Positions 9,297-20,369 of a DNA stretch of 64,000 nt are shown here, in pieces. The stretch comes from Aculops lycopersici. Its lineage: Eukaryota > Arthropoda > Arachnida > Trombidiformes > Eriophyidae. Positions within the stretch are counted from its first letter, which is position 1, and every line of letters starts with the position of its first letter. A program made the translations under genes and the position numbers. The notes below the pieces were generated by a model. The model did no database searches. It was not told the origin of the DNA and worked only from the letters and a program-made list of their open reading frames with translations. The DNA lies in contig WNKI01000001.1 of assembly GCA_015350385.1 (NCBI GenBank), positions 8,023,433-8,087,432 of the forward strand, in the 5' to 3' direction.

Positions 9297-12099
9297 GTTG
9301 AAGCTTCTTTCCACTTGTTCCTCTTGAGTTTTCCTTTGGCTTGTTTGTCTGTTTGAGTTAACTTTAATCTCTAATTTAGATTTACCTGTCTATCTATTTA
9401 TCTTGAGCTAATGGGATTAAAAAATATTTGGATGTTCATTTGGTTGTTGGTTGGAGTTTTCTGGTTATTGTTGAAGTTATTTAATCTTGCTTTGCAAAAG
9501 TAAGATGGAGAAGACGAAGACGATTGCAGCAAGCACAACGAGTGTACCAGACCAACAACAGGACGCAACGCGACGCGATACGACACGACTTGGCACGACA
9601 CTTGGAGCTCGTGTATCTTTCCGCACCAGCCACTTGTTGCCACTGCTACTGCTGCTTCTATTGTTAATATTTTTGATAACACACAATAAGAGCACAAGTG
9701 GAAACAGCTACTCATGCCAGCCTGCGTTGCGCATTTATGCAATTGGCGCTAACTAGACGGAGAAGAGCACGCAGTCATTGGCACTCAATTGAGTTTAACC
9801 TCTGTGTCACTTCCAGCGCAGGCAACAAGTGGCTGTGCGTGTGCGCCTAGCGCCGATGGCCGCTTCAAGCCAACAGGTTGCAGTTTGAATTGAACGAACG
9901 GCAGGCGACAAGTGTTTGTCTTGCGCATGGGCCACCAGACAAACGCAGACACGAAAAAATGTTGCAGCCTAAAGAACGCCAACAGCCGCTCTGAGTTTGA
10001 GTGTCGATTTTTTAACTCCTAATGAGCATCCTGTCATCGTGAGGCGTCCAGTTTCTCGCAGACAAATGGCAGAGCTTCAAATGTCTCAAGGTCGACGATG
10101 AGACAAACACAAGCAACGAAGATTGTCACAACGAGCTTGCGAAAGGGTTGCTCATGATCGTGATGTAACATTAAACCAACACTGATCGCCTATTAATGTG
10201 TCTAGCCGAAACAAGCGAACAAAAGACAGTGGAGAAGAGGGAAAAAAGGATTTAGTCACTCGATAGTTTAAAAAAAATAATGCGACCAATACTAGATGAG
10301 TTGTTTATCTCGGCGAGCCGTTGGCGTCTTGTTTGTCGCCTCGATGGCTGGCGCGTGAATCCTCTATCGTCGAGGCGTCGCAACAAGTCTTTTGTTTTTC
10401 CTTTCATCAATCTGGCGACTCTGCCACTTTTTTCAACGTCATCGCCGAATGATGAATCCAGAAAATCCACACCAATCGTTTCTCGATTGGCGAGCATAAC
10501 AACAACACTAGCACAACAACACTCATCACATTGGCAACCACTGCGATATTACAACAAAAAGCCCGAGGGAAAAGGATGGAGGGAGACTAAAGACTTGACG
10601 TCAACTCCTTTGTTGCCAGCGCCAATCCTAGTCGCTGTTCTTCTTCACAATCTCCCATTTGCTTCAGCGTTGCTCATTGAAACCTATTGTTCTCTATTAT
10701 ATTCACTTACTGCTGCTGCCGCTGCCACTGCTCATTGACGAGAGAGTTCAAGTTCAAGAGGTTCGGCTTCAGATAATATCTAGCATGTAGATTTTGGATT
10801 ACTAATGAAAGATTGAAGCCAAGAGATGAGATCAATGAAGCGAGAAACTTCACCATTCGGAGACAACTGCTCACTTGAGTGCCATCATTTCAGTTGCCAG
10901 CTAATCTGCTTGGCACTTGTTGTTCGCGAACAGCGCACACCGAAGGCCACTTCCGGACCAAACACCAGATTACTCGGCGCATCGCTTGTTTGTTGATTCG
11001 CTGCGGAGAATCAACTCGTTTGCTCGTCTAGCTAGCTAACTGGCCGGCTGGCGGCCGCAAGCAAACAGGTAGGTTTATTTATATCACCCTATTTTCGCCG
11101 CATCTTCAATGGCAACGATTGCGAGCAAAATGTGGTCCCCCAATTGGAAAATACCGCCTCCTTTGGCCACTGATCACAGTAATCATTGCTACCGTCGTAG
11201 TCGTCGTTGTTTTAGTTTTCGTTGTCATCATCATCGTCGCCGTAATCGTCGTCGTTGTCGCCGCCGCCACCGTCGCCGTCGTAGTTGTACTCGTCATTGT
11301 TGCTCCACTCAATAGCACTGTAGTCGCCAACGGCGGCCTCAAAAATCGTTGGAAAGTTGCGAGAGAGCTGACGAGGGAGAGTGATCGATTGATCGACATC
11401 AACAAGTGGTTGAGCACACTGCTGCTTCACTAATGCGCCATAGACGCGCCACGTTAACTGTGCACCAGTGCCACCGCTCGCCGTCGTCAGTCACTCGTTG
11501 TCACTTGTCCGTGGGCCCGGCCCGGCCCGCAAGCCCATCCACCGGACTAGTCTAGTTGCAAGCTTGACAACAACGCCGAATACAGGCAGCCAAATAATAT
11601 TGCCCACCTGCGAGTCGCTCCCCGGCTACCTGTGATCAACTAATGTTAAGCTCGCGCCAAGCAACCGCGGCGTTGAAAAATGCTCGCCCCTTCTCTCGGG
11701 CCTCGCCTATCAACTTTGAGTCAGTGGTTTCGATAGCTTTTGTGTGGATTCATTTTTCATTGATGTAACATAGAACAACCACGACAACTAACCACCATTG
11801 GGCCCATCAAATGAACAGCGGCGACGGCGGCGTTTGTTTTCCTTTCTCTCTCTCTCAATCTCACTAAACACTACTATCACTTTCACCCTCTCAATCTCAT
11901 TGTCAATGTCAATCCCTTTCTCGCTTTATCGCCTCTAACATTTGCAATCTCAATGCAACTTTTCTCAACGTTAGACGAGTATTCATCGCATCACAACACT
12001 AAGCACAAATTAATCATATAATATAGATAGAGTTGAAGGTGTAATTATAATATTAAACACTTGAAAATAAATAAAAAAAACGCTCACACACACACTATA
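9297..12099. promoter_or_regulatory. Gene-free region upstream of SLC36 and the 12.1-kb gene
   Basis: This 2.8-kb stretch between two divergent genes holds no supported coding sequence. It carries five copies of CAACARGTKG on either strand (9630, 9823, 9871, 10914, 11400) and a GTC/GTT-rich run at 11195-11300. There is a GC-rich segment near 11515-11530 and an AT-rich stretch with ATATAATATAGATAG at about 12016-12031, just before the 12,100 start. It probably contains both promoters and enhancers. A potential splice donor, AACAGGTAGGT, sits at about 11064-11074. Confidence 0.45.
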
Positions 12100-15081
12100 A
12101 TGGACGACATGGTCACTGCAATTGATGAAGTCGTCGGGCCGCCGGAAGTGGAGGCTCCGGATCGAACCAGCGAAAGCTTATTGGCAGTGGTGGCGGCAAA
12201 CGACCGTCTTTATCAGAGGAGTCGCCGCGAGTCGAGCATTATGTGCGAGGTGCTTGATCAGCTGGTCAAGGAAAGCACCGGTATCGACTGTCAACAGGTA
12301 GAGAGTTACAGTCAACTCCTCGAGTTGCAACCACCTGTTACGCCTGGAATCGGCGACGAACACCAATCTCTACAGGCTCTATTCCAATGCTCTAATGGCG
12401 ATAGCATCGCCAATGCCGACTCAACCACTGCCTACAATAATCTCATGCACTCATATTACTCACAAACTCAGGAAATTGTAAGCGGTTGCAACGGCGGCGT
12501 GGGTACTTGCGAGAGTCAATATGGTGGCTGCGTGGATGGTATGGGTCAAATGGCCGGTTGGACTTATGATGACCAATTATACAATCAGCAACATCAATAT
12601 CAGCCACAAGAACAACACTATCATCATCAACAGCAGCAGCAACAGTACCACCACCAATTTGTTACTCATAGTTACCTGGAAGATCAACACCAACAACAGG
12701 TGGCGGTTGTAGCAGCAGCAGCAGTGGCGACAACAACAACAGGTGGCCAACTCACGAACTACCAACACAGGTATCCCGATCCCCCGCTTACTGCCACCTC
12801 AACTTATACCTCCGATCCGCTGGACTCTCATAGATTTGATCCCGCTAACTATGAATGGGGCCACAGGGAATCGAGTCATTATTACTCCCAATATTATCAC
12901 CTGCAACCTGTGGATCCTAGCAATACCTCGCTGACCAATGATTGCAAGACGCCTTCGGCGTACGTTGCCTACAGGCCGCAATCCCCGTTTGGTGGTCCAG
13001 TAAATAATGTAAATGATCACTCGTCTCCAATTGCGGCGACTATCAATACTAGCAACAGCGATAGCACGACCACCGCCAGCGCCACCACAATCACCTCGAG
13101 TGAATGTCTTGCCGCCGAGCATTATGTTTCTAGTTCCGAATACATAAATCATGAATCAGATAATAATAATAATAGTTATAACGGTGACACCAGCATCAGC
13201 ACTATTACCGCCACCACCACCGCCAATAATAATGATATTTTGGAAAGCAATGCAGCTGACCACCAGTTAGAGCAGCGGACTTACGCTGATACTAGGTATG
13301 ATCCAAACACTAATAATAACTCCGAATCGCTCGATGGTCACATAATACAATCAATGAGTCAACCTTATGATAACGTTGGTTTCCAATCTCAGCAGATCGC
13401 TTTGGATTACGAGCAACAAGCGACGGCCGTGACAGTACATCATACTACAGAAAATAATACTTACTTCAGTTGGTCGGGTTGTCCAACGTCAATGACCAAT
13501 ATTAATACTGATAGCACCAACATCATACCTCAAGTTAGCGAAAACTATGATCCAACGGTAGAAATTGGCTCCTGTTTGATAGGCGACGGCGACGAGGCTG
13601 ACTATGAGGATGACGCTAATACGGAAGTCAGTAGTGCTATCGATGAAACTCGAAACGAGTCGGCAACAACCACCACCACAATTTCTTCTTCTTCTAGTAA
13701 TAATAATAATAGTAATAATGATGATATCAGACCATCAACATCGAGAGGTGCAGGCGGAGGCGGAGGCCGGAAGTCGACAGGTGGTTCCTCGGGCTCGAAC
13801 AACAAATACAAGTCGCAGAGTTCCATTTGTAATGGCCAACAAGCGCCCGGGCGTCCAGTTTTGGCGATACTTCGAAACTTTCTCCTGAATCGGATGGCAA
13901 TCTCGGCCAACCAAAGTGCTGCTCCCCCAACATCCTCGGCCATTTTCTCAAGTTACTCCCCAACAATAAGCTCGTCCGTTGACATGACCTCCGATATGAC
14001 TCCAACCACCTGCTGCAGTGGCGCCAACGACCTAACTTGCTGCGAGCTAAGGCCTCATCCTGGAAATACAATAGTTTGCAACGCTGCCACCAACAATCAG
14101 CAGCATCAATATCGATCGGTTGGTAGTCCTGCAGTTCGAGACATACCGCCGCGTCCTCTGAGAAGCTCGCGTCGCTTGAATGTTATCAATAACAACACTA
14201 AGCCGGAACAGCAACTACCTGTTGATGGCGCTAGCGCCACCACCGCCTCTGCTGCTGCGGTGATTGTCCAACATCATCCCGAAGATTCGCCGGTGGTTAC
14301 TCCTGAGGCTAGGAAGACTAGATCACGCCAACTAGACCGCTACGCCCCCTCGGGTTCCCTTTGTTCCATGAGCTCCTCCCCCTCTTCCATTACGCAAGAC
14401 CAGGGTTGCTATAGTTCCGACGATGAGAGCCACGAAAATCGCATTTCCCGCGGCCTGATGGTTCCAACAACAACTCGAACCTCGCCAAGTCCCACCTGCT
14501 CGCCGTCAATCTCGCTGCAGACTCAATCCGTTTCGCCGGATTCATGTAAATCCTTGGAGTCACCCGTTGGTCCTTCGCCATCGCCATCGCCCTCGCCGCA
14601 GGCGCCTCCACCGCTGCCACCACCACCACCACCTCGACAACAGTTGTCGGCGGAATCTCGTGAAGGGGCGAAGAATAGACAGTTGCGTAGTCGCACGGTG
14701 GCTCTCTCGACTCGCAATCGCAATACCATCGAAGAGTTACCACCCCGATCTATTCCACATGGAACACCGGCAACTGGAAAGGCCGCGCCAATGGCCACTT
14801 GTTGCCGCATGTCGACTCGAAGGCGCTCCTCCTATACCAGCAAAGTGTCCGAGATCACTGATGGCAATAATAATAACAATAGCAATACCAATGATGTCAG
14901 CAGTGGAACCAACGATGAGCTTGATAGGATTCAGACGAGAGCTAGCAAAAGGAGGAAGCTCAACAACAGTCAATCTTCATTCTCGTCGTCGTCGTCATCA
15001 GAAACAGAATTGTCCGCCAATCGATGTCACTTGTTGGTCTATGGTCGCGTCCGCGATCAAGAGCGAAGTTTGACAGATTGA
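12100..15081 (+). CDS. Large disordered Ser/Thr/Gln/Asn-rich protein, probably nuclear
   Basis: The product is 993 aa from the ATG at 12100; the frame stays open a little upstream but only with a TTG. The first 80 residues are ordered-looking and acidic (around EVLDQLVKES and YSQLLELQPP). Then come Gln/His tracts, Asn and Thr runs, a Gly-rich stretch and a Pro-rich tract (about 840-850). Basic Arg-rich islands include SRRESS, RKTRSRQ and a C-terminal RASKRRKLN that fits a nuclear localisation signal. No DNA-binding domain, signal peptide or membrane helix is visible. This makeup is typical of transcriptional co-regulators, but I cannot name a family. AATAAA lies at 15119-15124. It converges with the Gln-rich secreted gene. 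Confidence 0.8.
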   Translation: MDDMVTAIDEVVGPPEVEAPDRTSESLLAVVAANDRLYQRSRRESSIMCEVLDQLVKESTGIDCQQVESYSQLLELQPPVTPGIGDEHQSLQALFQCSNGDSIANADSTTAYNNLMHSYYSQTQEIVSGCNGGVGTCESQYGGCVDGMGQMAGWTYDDQLYNQQHQYQPQEQHYHHQQQQQQYHHQFVTHSYLEDQHQQQVAVVAAAAVATTTTGGQLTNYQHRYPDPPLTATSTYTSDPLDSHRFDPANYEWGHRESSHYYSQYYHLQPVDPSNTSLTNDCKTPSAYVAYRPQSPFGGPVNNVNDHSSPIAATINTSNSDSTTTASATTITSSECLAAEHYVSSSEYINHESDNNNNSYNGDTSISTITATTTANNNDILESNAADHQLEQRTYADTRYDPNTNNNSESLDGHIIQSMSQPYDNVGFQSQQIALDYEQQATAVTVHHTTENNTYFSWSGCPTSMTNINTDSTNIIPQVSENYDPTVEIGSCLIGDGDEADYEDDANTEVSSAIDETRNESATTTTTISSSSSNNNNSNNDDIRPSTSRGAGGGGGRKSTGGSSGSNNKYKSQSSICNGQQAPGRPVLAILRNFLLNRMAISANQSAAPPTSSAIFSSYSPTISSSVDMTSDMTPTTCCSGANDLTCCELRPHPGNTIVCNAATNNQQHQYRSVGSPAVRDIPPRPLRSSRRLNVINNNTKPEQQLPVDGASATTASAAAVIVQHHPEDSPVVTPEARKTRSRQLDRYAPSGSLCSMSSSPSSITQDQGCYSSDDESHENRISRGLMVPTTTRTSPSPTCSPSISLQTQSVSPDSCKSLESPVGPSPSPSPSPQAPPPLPPPPPPRQQLSAESREGAKNRQLRSRTVALSTRNRNTIEELPPRSIPHGTPATGKAAPMATCCRMSTRRRSSYTSKVSEITDGNNNNNSNTNDVSSGTNDELDRIQTRASKRRKLNNSQSSFSSSSSSETELSANRCHLLVYGRVRDQERSLTD

Positions 15082-15118
15082 TATCCAGGCCAATTTGTGT
15101 GAGATTTTATAAGTTTGT

Positions 15119-15124
15119 AAATAA
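15119..15124 (+). terminator. Polyadenylation signal AATAAA
   Basis: The canonical hexamer lies 38 nt after the stop codon of the disordered protein gene. Confidence 0.6.
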
Positions 15125-15634
15125 ATACTAGAAGAATTGAAATTGTTAATGTTTGAAAATTACTTGAAGATTCCCAGATTTTTGGGTTGTGAGGTAAGAG
15201 GACCTCCACGATGACGGGAGCCACTAGTGTTGCATGTTTTTAGACTCAGAAATACAATACAATGGAGCGGACGAAACATGCGCCAACCACCGCGTGATCT
15301 AGAGCGAGAGTCTATGGCAATCTTATGTCTGTGTGTGCTTAAAATAAGTTGTTCCCCACAAAGAGATCCAATCCCATTCGCCAGAAATTGTATACCATCT
15401 CTAGAAATAGATGCTATATGACACTGACTAAATATTAGTCATAACCATAGCGCTGTATATAACCTAAACTTCAGTTTAGTTGGAGTTTAAATTTAAAATC
15501 TGAATGGAGAAGAGCCAAGTAACCCGAGGGTCACGCACACGTCAGGTGGTCGATCCAGGTCCATGGGATCTAATTTGAGTTTTATTCTTATCTTGCGAGT
15601 ATAATTGATTTATAAGAGTATATGGTGTGATCTA

Positions 15635-15657
15635 ATGATGATGATGATGATGATGAT
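15635..15657. repeat. (ATG)n microsatellite
   Basis: There are about seven tandem ATG triplets in the noncoding convergent region. Confidence 0.9.
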
Positions 15658-15791
15658 AATTTTGAGAATCAATCTGTGTCATTTACAGTCTTATCTAATT
15701 TTGGCACATGATATTGCCTTTGGGTTTGTCTCTTTCTAATTGTCTCATTGACCTTTAGTCTTCTACTTAGTCCCTTTTCGGAATCTTTCTC

Positions 15792-18700
15792 TTACGCCTT
15801 TTTGCTCTTGCTTGAAGTCTGCTGCTGGCTTGAGGTTGCAGCGGACGACGATGATGATGACGACGACGAAGAGGAGGATGCTGAGTTGTTGATGCTCTTT
15901 GCTTCCGTTGAGGCGGAAGTGTCGAGTTTTGAGCTCTTCAAAGGCGAGGCAACGGGAGCCGCCTGGACTGACGATGAAGCAGAAGAGGCGGAGTAAGTTG
16001 GTAGTGACGAGGAGGCGGACGATTGGTAGCCATCTGACACCTGTTGCTGGTTTCCGGTCGAGGACGACTGGCCATAGCTAGCCTCCTGTCCCAAAGCGGC
16101 CAGGTGGCTTGATCCGTGGCCATCTAGAGCGGGTTGTCTCAATAATTCCTGATAATCCTGGGGTAGTGAGTCCATGAAGCTCGATAGTGACTGGGCCTGT
16201 TGGACGTGAGCGTCGGTTGGAGCGGCAACAGCGATTTGGTTGACTGGTTGCTGTTGATGATGGTTCTGGTTGGTGGCTGGCGACGACGACTCGTAGCTGC
16301 TAGCGGCCACCTGTTGCTGTTGCTGCTGTTGTTGGCTCGAGTATTGCTGCTGGTCAACAGGTGCCGCCGAGGCAATAGGAACTAGGTGGTTAATGACTGA
16401 GGTGTGCTCGCTGGTGTATCCGCTGTTAGCTTGCTGAGGGGCCGCTCCAGCCTGATGCTGTTGCTGCTCTTGTTGTTGGCCATAGGAACCGGAACTGGAG
16501 ACTGAACCAACGTGGCTGCCGTAACCAGCGGCGGCGGCGGCAATCTGTTGCTGTTGCTGCCCGTAGTCATTATGGAGCTGTTGTTGTTGTTGTTGTTGTT
16601 GCGAGTAGTCGGCGGTTTGCTGTTGGTGTTGTGCCACCTGGTGTTGTGGCTGGTTGTAGTCGCCGTAGTTCCCCCCTGAGGTGGGCAAGGCGATTGGTGC
16701 ATGTGCTGGTGCCATAGCGCCATAGCTACCTGCTGACTGGTGAGCCGGCGCTGCGAGGTTGAAGTGTGCGCCTCCAGCGAGAGTAGCCTCGGCACCATAG
16801 GTGGCGGCCAGCGACGACGACGAGTCTTGTTGGCCGTAGGAGCCTGCACTGATTGGGCCGGCGACGGCGGCCACTTGTTGCTGCTGACCATATGAGTCTC
16901 CACTAGGAGCAGCTTGTTGGTGTTGTGGTTGTTGCTGCTGTTGAGCATCATATCCTGAAGGTTGTTGGTATTGTTGCTGGTGTTGTTGTTGTTGCTGATG
17001 CTGCTGCTGCTGCTGCTGGCCATAAGCTGATGCTTGTTGCTGCTGTGCTTGCGCTTGGTAGCCCGATGATTGCTGACCATAAGCTGAGGCCTCGACAGGT
17101 GCGCTCTGTGCAATTGGAGCAGGAGCTGGAACTGCGGGCGCAGCTGGTGCACTGTAACCCTTCACTCCCTCGTGGCTCTCGGTTCCCGTTGGAGCGTGGT
17201 GCGCGTTTGCTACTGGAACTTGAACGGAATAACTTGGCGCCTGGCCAAGAGCCGAAGTCAAGTAGTTGACGTCCTCCATTTTGGCTGAAGTTTGTTGCTT
17301 CTGATAGTTGCCCTCACCATTAACCATGGCACTGTAGCTGGTACCAGCCTGTTGATTCTGTCCGCCATACGCCTGTTGCATTTCTGATCCTCCATATTGA
17401 CCTGGATTGTGGGACTCGAGGGTTCCCTTTAGCGCCTCAATGAGCTCGCTAATCTCGCCAATCTGATCATTTGGTCCCTGAGGTATCTCCAAAGCTTCGT
17501 GGTGTTGGTAGTCCATTGGGTTTGCGTGATGTTGGTGTTGCTGTCGTGGTTTTTGATGCTGCTGTTGGTATCCTTGTTGCTGTTGTTGTCCTTTGTAACC
17601 ATTAGATTGATGTTGATACTTTTGCATCACCTTGTTCGGGTAGCCCTGGTTCGTCTGGTGCATTGGCTGGTTCTTTCCGTTGTATTGCTCGTCGCCGGCG
17701 TGGAAATCGTGCAGTATTTGCATCATTTGCTGGTTCAAAGCTTGATCCGCGGCCGCCTTGTACGATTGCTGCTGCATATATCCGCCAGCTTGGTTTGGTC
17801 TCCCTCCGTAGCCGCTGCCAACCTGTTGGTGTTGCTGCTGTTGGTATCCGCCATGTTGTTGCTGTTGCATTTGGTTTTGCTGTCTATACCCGTTGCCCTT
17901 TTTCTCGTGCTGCTGCTGCTTCTGATGGCCACCGTACTTGTTGCCTCTCCTTGGTCCTCTACCGTGACCACCCTGCTGGTGTCCTCTGTTTTGTTGCTGG
18001 TATTGGCTACTTCCGCCAACAGCAGAGTACTTGTTGTCGTCCTGCTGCTGAAGCATCAATGGAGATCTGGCGTCCAAATCGTGGTACTTTAGTGCCTGGT
18101 GTCCGTAGGCGCCCGACTTGGCGTAAGCTTGAATTTGCTCGTGAATCTCTGGCTCTAGGTGCTTGTTTAAATGAGCATTCGCCTTGTACAGCGACTCCAG
18201 CTCCGATCCAATCAAATTGGTGATGGCCGAAAGAGGCTCGCCATTTCCATACAACTTGGCTCCTCCACTTTGCTGCTGCTGCTGCTGCTGATGTTGCTGT
18301 TGTTGCTGGCTACCGTATCCTTCGGCGGCCTTTGCTGCCGCTGGCCCCGCGTTGTACTTGGTACTTTGGGCAACTGCCTGCTTGACGCGCTCATATCCGG
18401 CGCCCAAGTTTGATCCGGCAACTGAGTGCTCATTTGGCGTTGCGTTGTCGCGCTGTCCACCGTGTCCATAGGCTCCACCTGATGGTTGTGGGTAGTGTTG
18501 TTGTTGTTGGCCATACTCACTTCCGGTGGCTCGCTCTCCGCCGTGCGAGGAGACGGCGGCTGCGGCCGCGGCCGCAGCCGCTGCTACCGAAGCAACCTGT
18601 TGCTCGGCGCTCGCGTAACTTCCGCTCGACGATCCGTAGCCCTGCGAACCAATATCCTTGTGACCCGTTGAGATGACGGCCGCGGTGGTTGGCACATGGT

Positions 18701-20297
18701 AGCCTCCCTTACCTGGCGCATAGTATTCCTTTGCTTGAATTGTAACTCCATTTCCTAAATGATGTTGCCTATTCCCTCTCAACATATTAGCCTCGTCTCT
18801 GTGGCCACTGGCAATGTTGTATTGCAAATTCTCCAGGATGCTCGAGATTCCACTTCCGGTTAATTTGTGCAACTTGTCCACTGTCATTGGCTCAGTGTAG
18901 ACGGTTGCCTGTGGATAGTGGATGACCATTCCGTAGTCTTTGCTATACTCTGGCCTACCGACTCCCTGAGGGGCGTGTCCACCGTATAACTTGGCCAAAA
19001 TTGGATTTGTGTAAGGAGTCATGGCTCCACTCGAGCCACTTGATGCACCATACCCACTCGCCGACGACTTTGCTCCCTCTCCGGCCGGAGCTCCGTAACC
19101 GGAAGCTGGGTACGGCGAGTTGCCAGCCTCCATTTGAGGGCCGGCAAAGTGGGGAATGTAAGCCTGAGCAACGGTTACCTTTGTCTTGGTGGCCGGAGCT
19201 GGCGATCTGTAACTATTCGCGCCATCATTTTGTTTTCCATACTCGCCACTTCCGCTGCCACCTGTTGCTTGTTGGCCGTTCGAGTAGGCTGCCGGTCCAG
19301 TTGAGTAACCAGCGCCACCTTTAGCTGGATACCTGTTGCCGGCCATCTCGTTGGCTCCATGAATCTCGTGTGGCGCCGGGTAGCTAACCATTGGACTGAT
19401 GTTCTTGTACTTGCTTGCATGGGCTCTCACGAAATCCCTGAAGGCAGCGTAGCCTGCGGCCGCACCTCTTGGCAAATGACGAGGTCCGTGGTGTGGATAT
19501 CCTGGTGCCGGGTGTGGGTATTGGTTTATGATCGAATTGATTCCAGTGAGCTTGCCCTTCAAAGTTATGTAACTGGGCGGTATCCTTGGGCCACGTTGTG
19601 CTCTGTGGCCTCCCTGATGCTGATGCTGCTGCTTCTGTGGATATCTCATTGGCATTTGGATTGATGGATACCTGCCACCAGCTGGCCCGCTTCCGTAACC
19701 GCCACTGGCCGCGCCCCGTGATGGTCCACCGTGGGGGCGTGGTCCCGAAACCCGCGGGTCGGCCAAAGGCGCGACAGCCTGGGGTCTGTAATTTGATTCG
19801 AGTTGCGCTATTGAGTCTGGCGAGGCCAGATGGGCGCTGAGCTCGTCGTAGGCCGACTTGTGCTCGGCAACTTGCGATCCGCTGTCGGCCGGTGCACCAT
19901 TGGAGCCACCCGTGGCGCCGGCAGCCGAGGCATCACCTCTCGCTGAACCCGAGGCCAGTCCGTTGGCGCCGGCAACTGCAGCCTCAATCACAGCGTCAAT
20001 CTCCTTGCCCTGGTCATTGGCACTCAACTCTTCGGGTTTAACTTGAACATACTCCTCTTGATTCAACAAGTCGGCGGAGGCTGCTGCACTGGGTACCGCG
20101 TCGCCTTGCTTCTTCTCGGCTATGGGCTGCAAATGAGATGCAGCCACTGGGGCTACTTGTTGCTGAACTTTGGCTTGTTGCTTTTGCGCCGAGTTTTCCC
20201 TATTGCTTGCTGCTGCTGATACTGTTAGGCCAATCAATAGAACGGCCACCGTGGCCACCACCTTTGAGTGGCGACCTGTGCATCTTGGTAATCTCAT
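15792..20297 (-). CDS. Secreted Gln/Gly/Tyr-rich repetitive protein
   Basis: This single exon encodes 1,501 aa. I place the start at the ATG at 20297, because the upstream frame begins only with TTG. The N-terminus has basic residues followed by a hydrophobic core, VVATVAVLLIGLTVSAAA, a clear signal peptide. The rest is dominated by Gln tracts with recurrent GYG, SYGQQQ and AYG motifs, a run of alanines near residues 575-585, and a serine-rich tail. One ordered-looking island (around SELESLYKANAHLNKHLE) sits mid-protein. Such proteins form extracellular matrices, cuticle, eggshell or silk/glue, and Gln/Tyr-rich parts can phase-separate or be crosslinked. I do not recognise an orthologue, so a structural role is inference from composition. 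Confidence 0.85.
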   Translation of the reverse strand: MRLPRCTGRHSKVVATVAVLLIGLTVSAAASNRENSAQKQQAKVQQQVAPVAASHLQPIAEKKQGDAVPSAAASADLLNQEEYVQVKPEELSANDQGKEIDAVIEAAVAGANGLASGSARGDASAAGATGGSNGAPADSGSQVAEHKSAYDELSAHLASPDSIAQLESNYRPQAVAPLADPRVSGPRPHGGPSRGAASGGYGSGPAGGRYPSIQMPMRYPQKQQHQHQGGHRAQRGPRIPPSYITLKGKLTGINSIINQYPHPAPGYPHHGPRHLPRGAAAGYAAFRDFVRAHASKYKNISPMVSYPAPHEIHGANEMAGNRYPAKGGAGYSTGPAAYSNGQQATGGSGSGEYGKQNDGANSYRSPAPATKTKVTVAQAYIPHFAGPQMEAGNSPYPASGYGAPAGEGAKSSASGYGASSGSSGAMTPYTNPILAKLYGGHAPQGVGRPEYSKDYGMVIHYPQATVYTEPMTVDKLHKLTGSGISSILENLQYNIASGHRDEANMLRGNRQHHLGNGVTIQAKEYYAPGKGGYHVPTTAAVISTGHKDIGSQGYGSSSGSYASAEQQVASVAAAAAAAAAAVSSHGGERATGSEYGQQQQHYPQPSGGAYGHGGQRDNATPNEHSVAGSNLGAGYERVKQAVAQSTKYNAGPAAAKAAEGYGSQQQQQHQQQQQQQSGGAKLYGNGEPLSAITNLIGSELESLYKANAHLNKHLEPEIHEQIQAYAKSGAYGHQALKYHDLDARSPLMLQQQDDNKYSAVGGSSQYQQQNRGHQQGGHGRGPRRGNKYGGHQKQQQHEKKGNGYRQQNQMQQQQHGGYQQQQHQQVGSGYGGRPNQAGGYMQQQSYKAAADQALNQQMMQILHDFHAGDEQYNGKNQPMHQTNQGYPNKVMQKYQHQSNGYKGQQQQQGYQQQHQKPRQQHQHHANPMDYQHHEALEIPQGPNDQIGEISELIEALKGTLESHNPGQYGGSEMQQAYGGQNQQAGTSYSAMVNGEGNYQKQQTSAKMEDVNYLTSALGQAPSYSVQVPVANAHHAPTGTESHEGVKGYSAPAAPAVPAPAPIAQSAPVEASAYGQQSSGYQAQAQQQQASAYGQQQQQQHQQQQQHQQQYQQPSGYDAQQQQQPQHQQAAPSGDSYGQQQQVAAVAGPISAGSYGQQDSSSSLAATYGAEATLAGGAHFNLAAPAHQSAGSYGAMAPAHAPIALPTSGGNYGDYNQPQHQVAQHQQQTADYSQQQQQQQQLHNDYGQQQQQIAAAAAGYGSHVGSVSSSGSYGQQQEQQQHQAGAAPQQANSGYTSEHTSVINHLVPIASAAPVDQQQYSSQQQQQQQQVAASSYESSSPATNQNHHQQQPVNQIAVAAPTDAHVQQAQSLSSFMDSLPQDYQELLRQPALDGHGSSHLAALGQEASYGQSSSTGNQQQVSDGYQSSASSSLPTYSASSASSSVQAAPVASPLKSSKLDTSASTEAKSINNSASSSSSSSSSSSSAATSSQQQTSSKSKKA

Positions 20298-20363
20298 TGT
20301 TGTGCTTGTTGTTGTTGTTGTTGTTGTTGTTCTATTTGAGTGTTTGATGATCACTATTATATA

Positions 20364-20369
20364 TTTATA
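20364..20369 (-). promoter_or_regulatory. Candidate TATA box for the Gln-rich gene
   Basis: TATAAA on the minus strand (TTTATA on plus) lies 67-72 nt upstream of the ATG at 20297, within a very AT-rich 60-bp patch. The spacing allows a short 5' UTR. Other TATA-like words in the same patch make the exact element uncertain. Confidence 0.45.

Larger units (their letters stand above)
15082..15791. other. Convergent 3' region with polyadenylation signals
   Basis: No gene is seen. AATAAA at 15119-15124 serves the plus-strand gene ending at 15081. On the minus strand an AATAAA (TTTATT at 15581-15586) lies about 205 nt beyond the stop of the Gln-rich gene. A short (ATG)n microsatellite covers 15635-15657. 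Confidence 0.6.

Noticed and set aside
11106..11433. Overlapping open frames on both strands rich in Val/Ile or Thr
   Set aside because: They arise from GTC/GTT/ATC simple repeats and are mutually overlapping, with no protein-like pattern.
16382..18223. Long open frames within the Gln-rich gene, including a 197-codon Leu/Val-rich plus frame
   Set aside because: Gln-tract DNA (CAG/CAA, read as CTG/TTG on the other strand) automatically opens other frames; their composition is that expected from shifted or complemented repeats.
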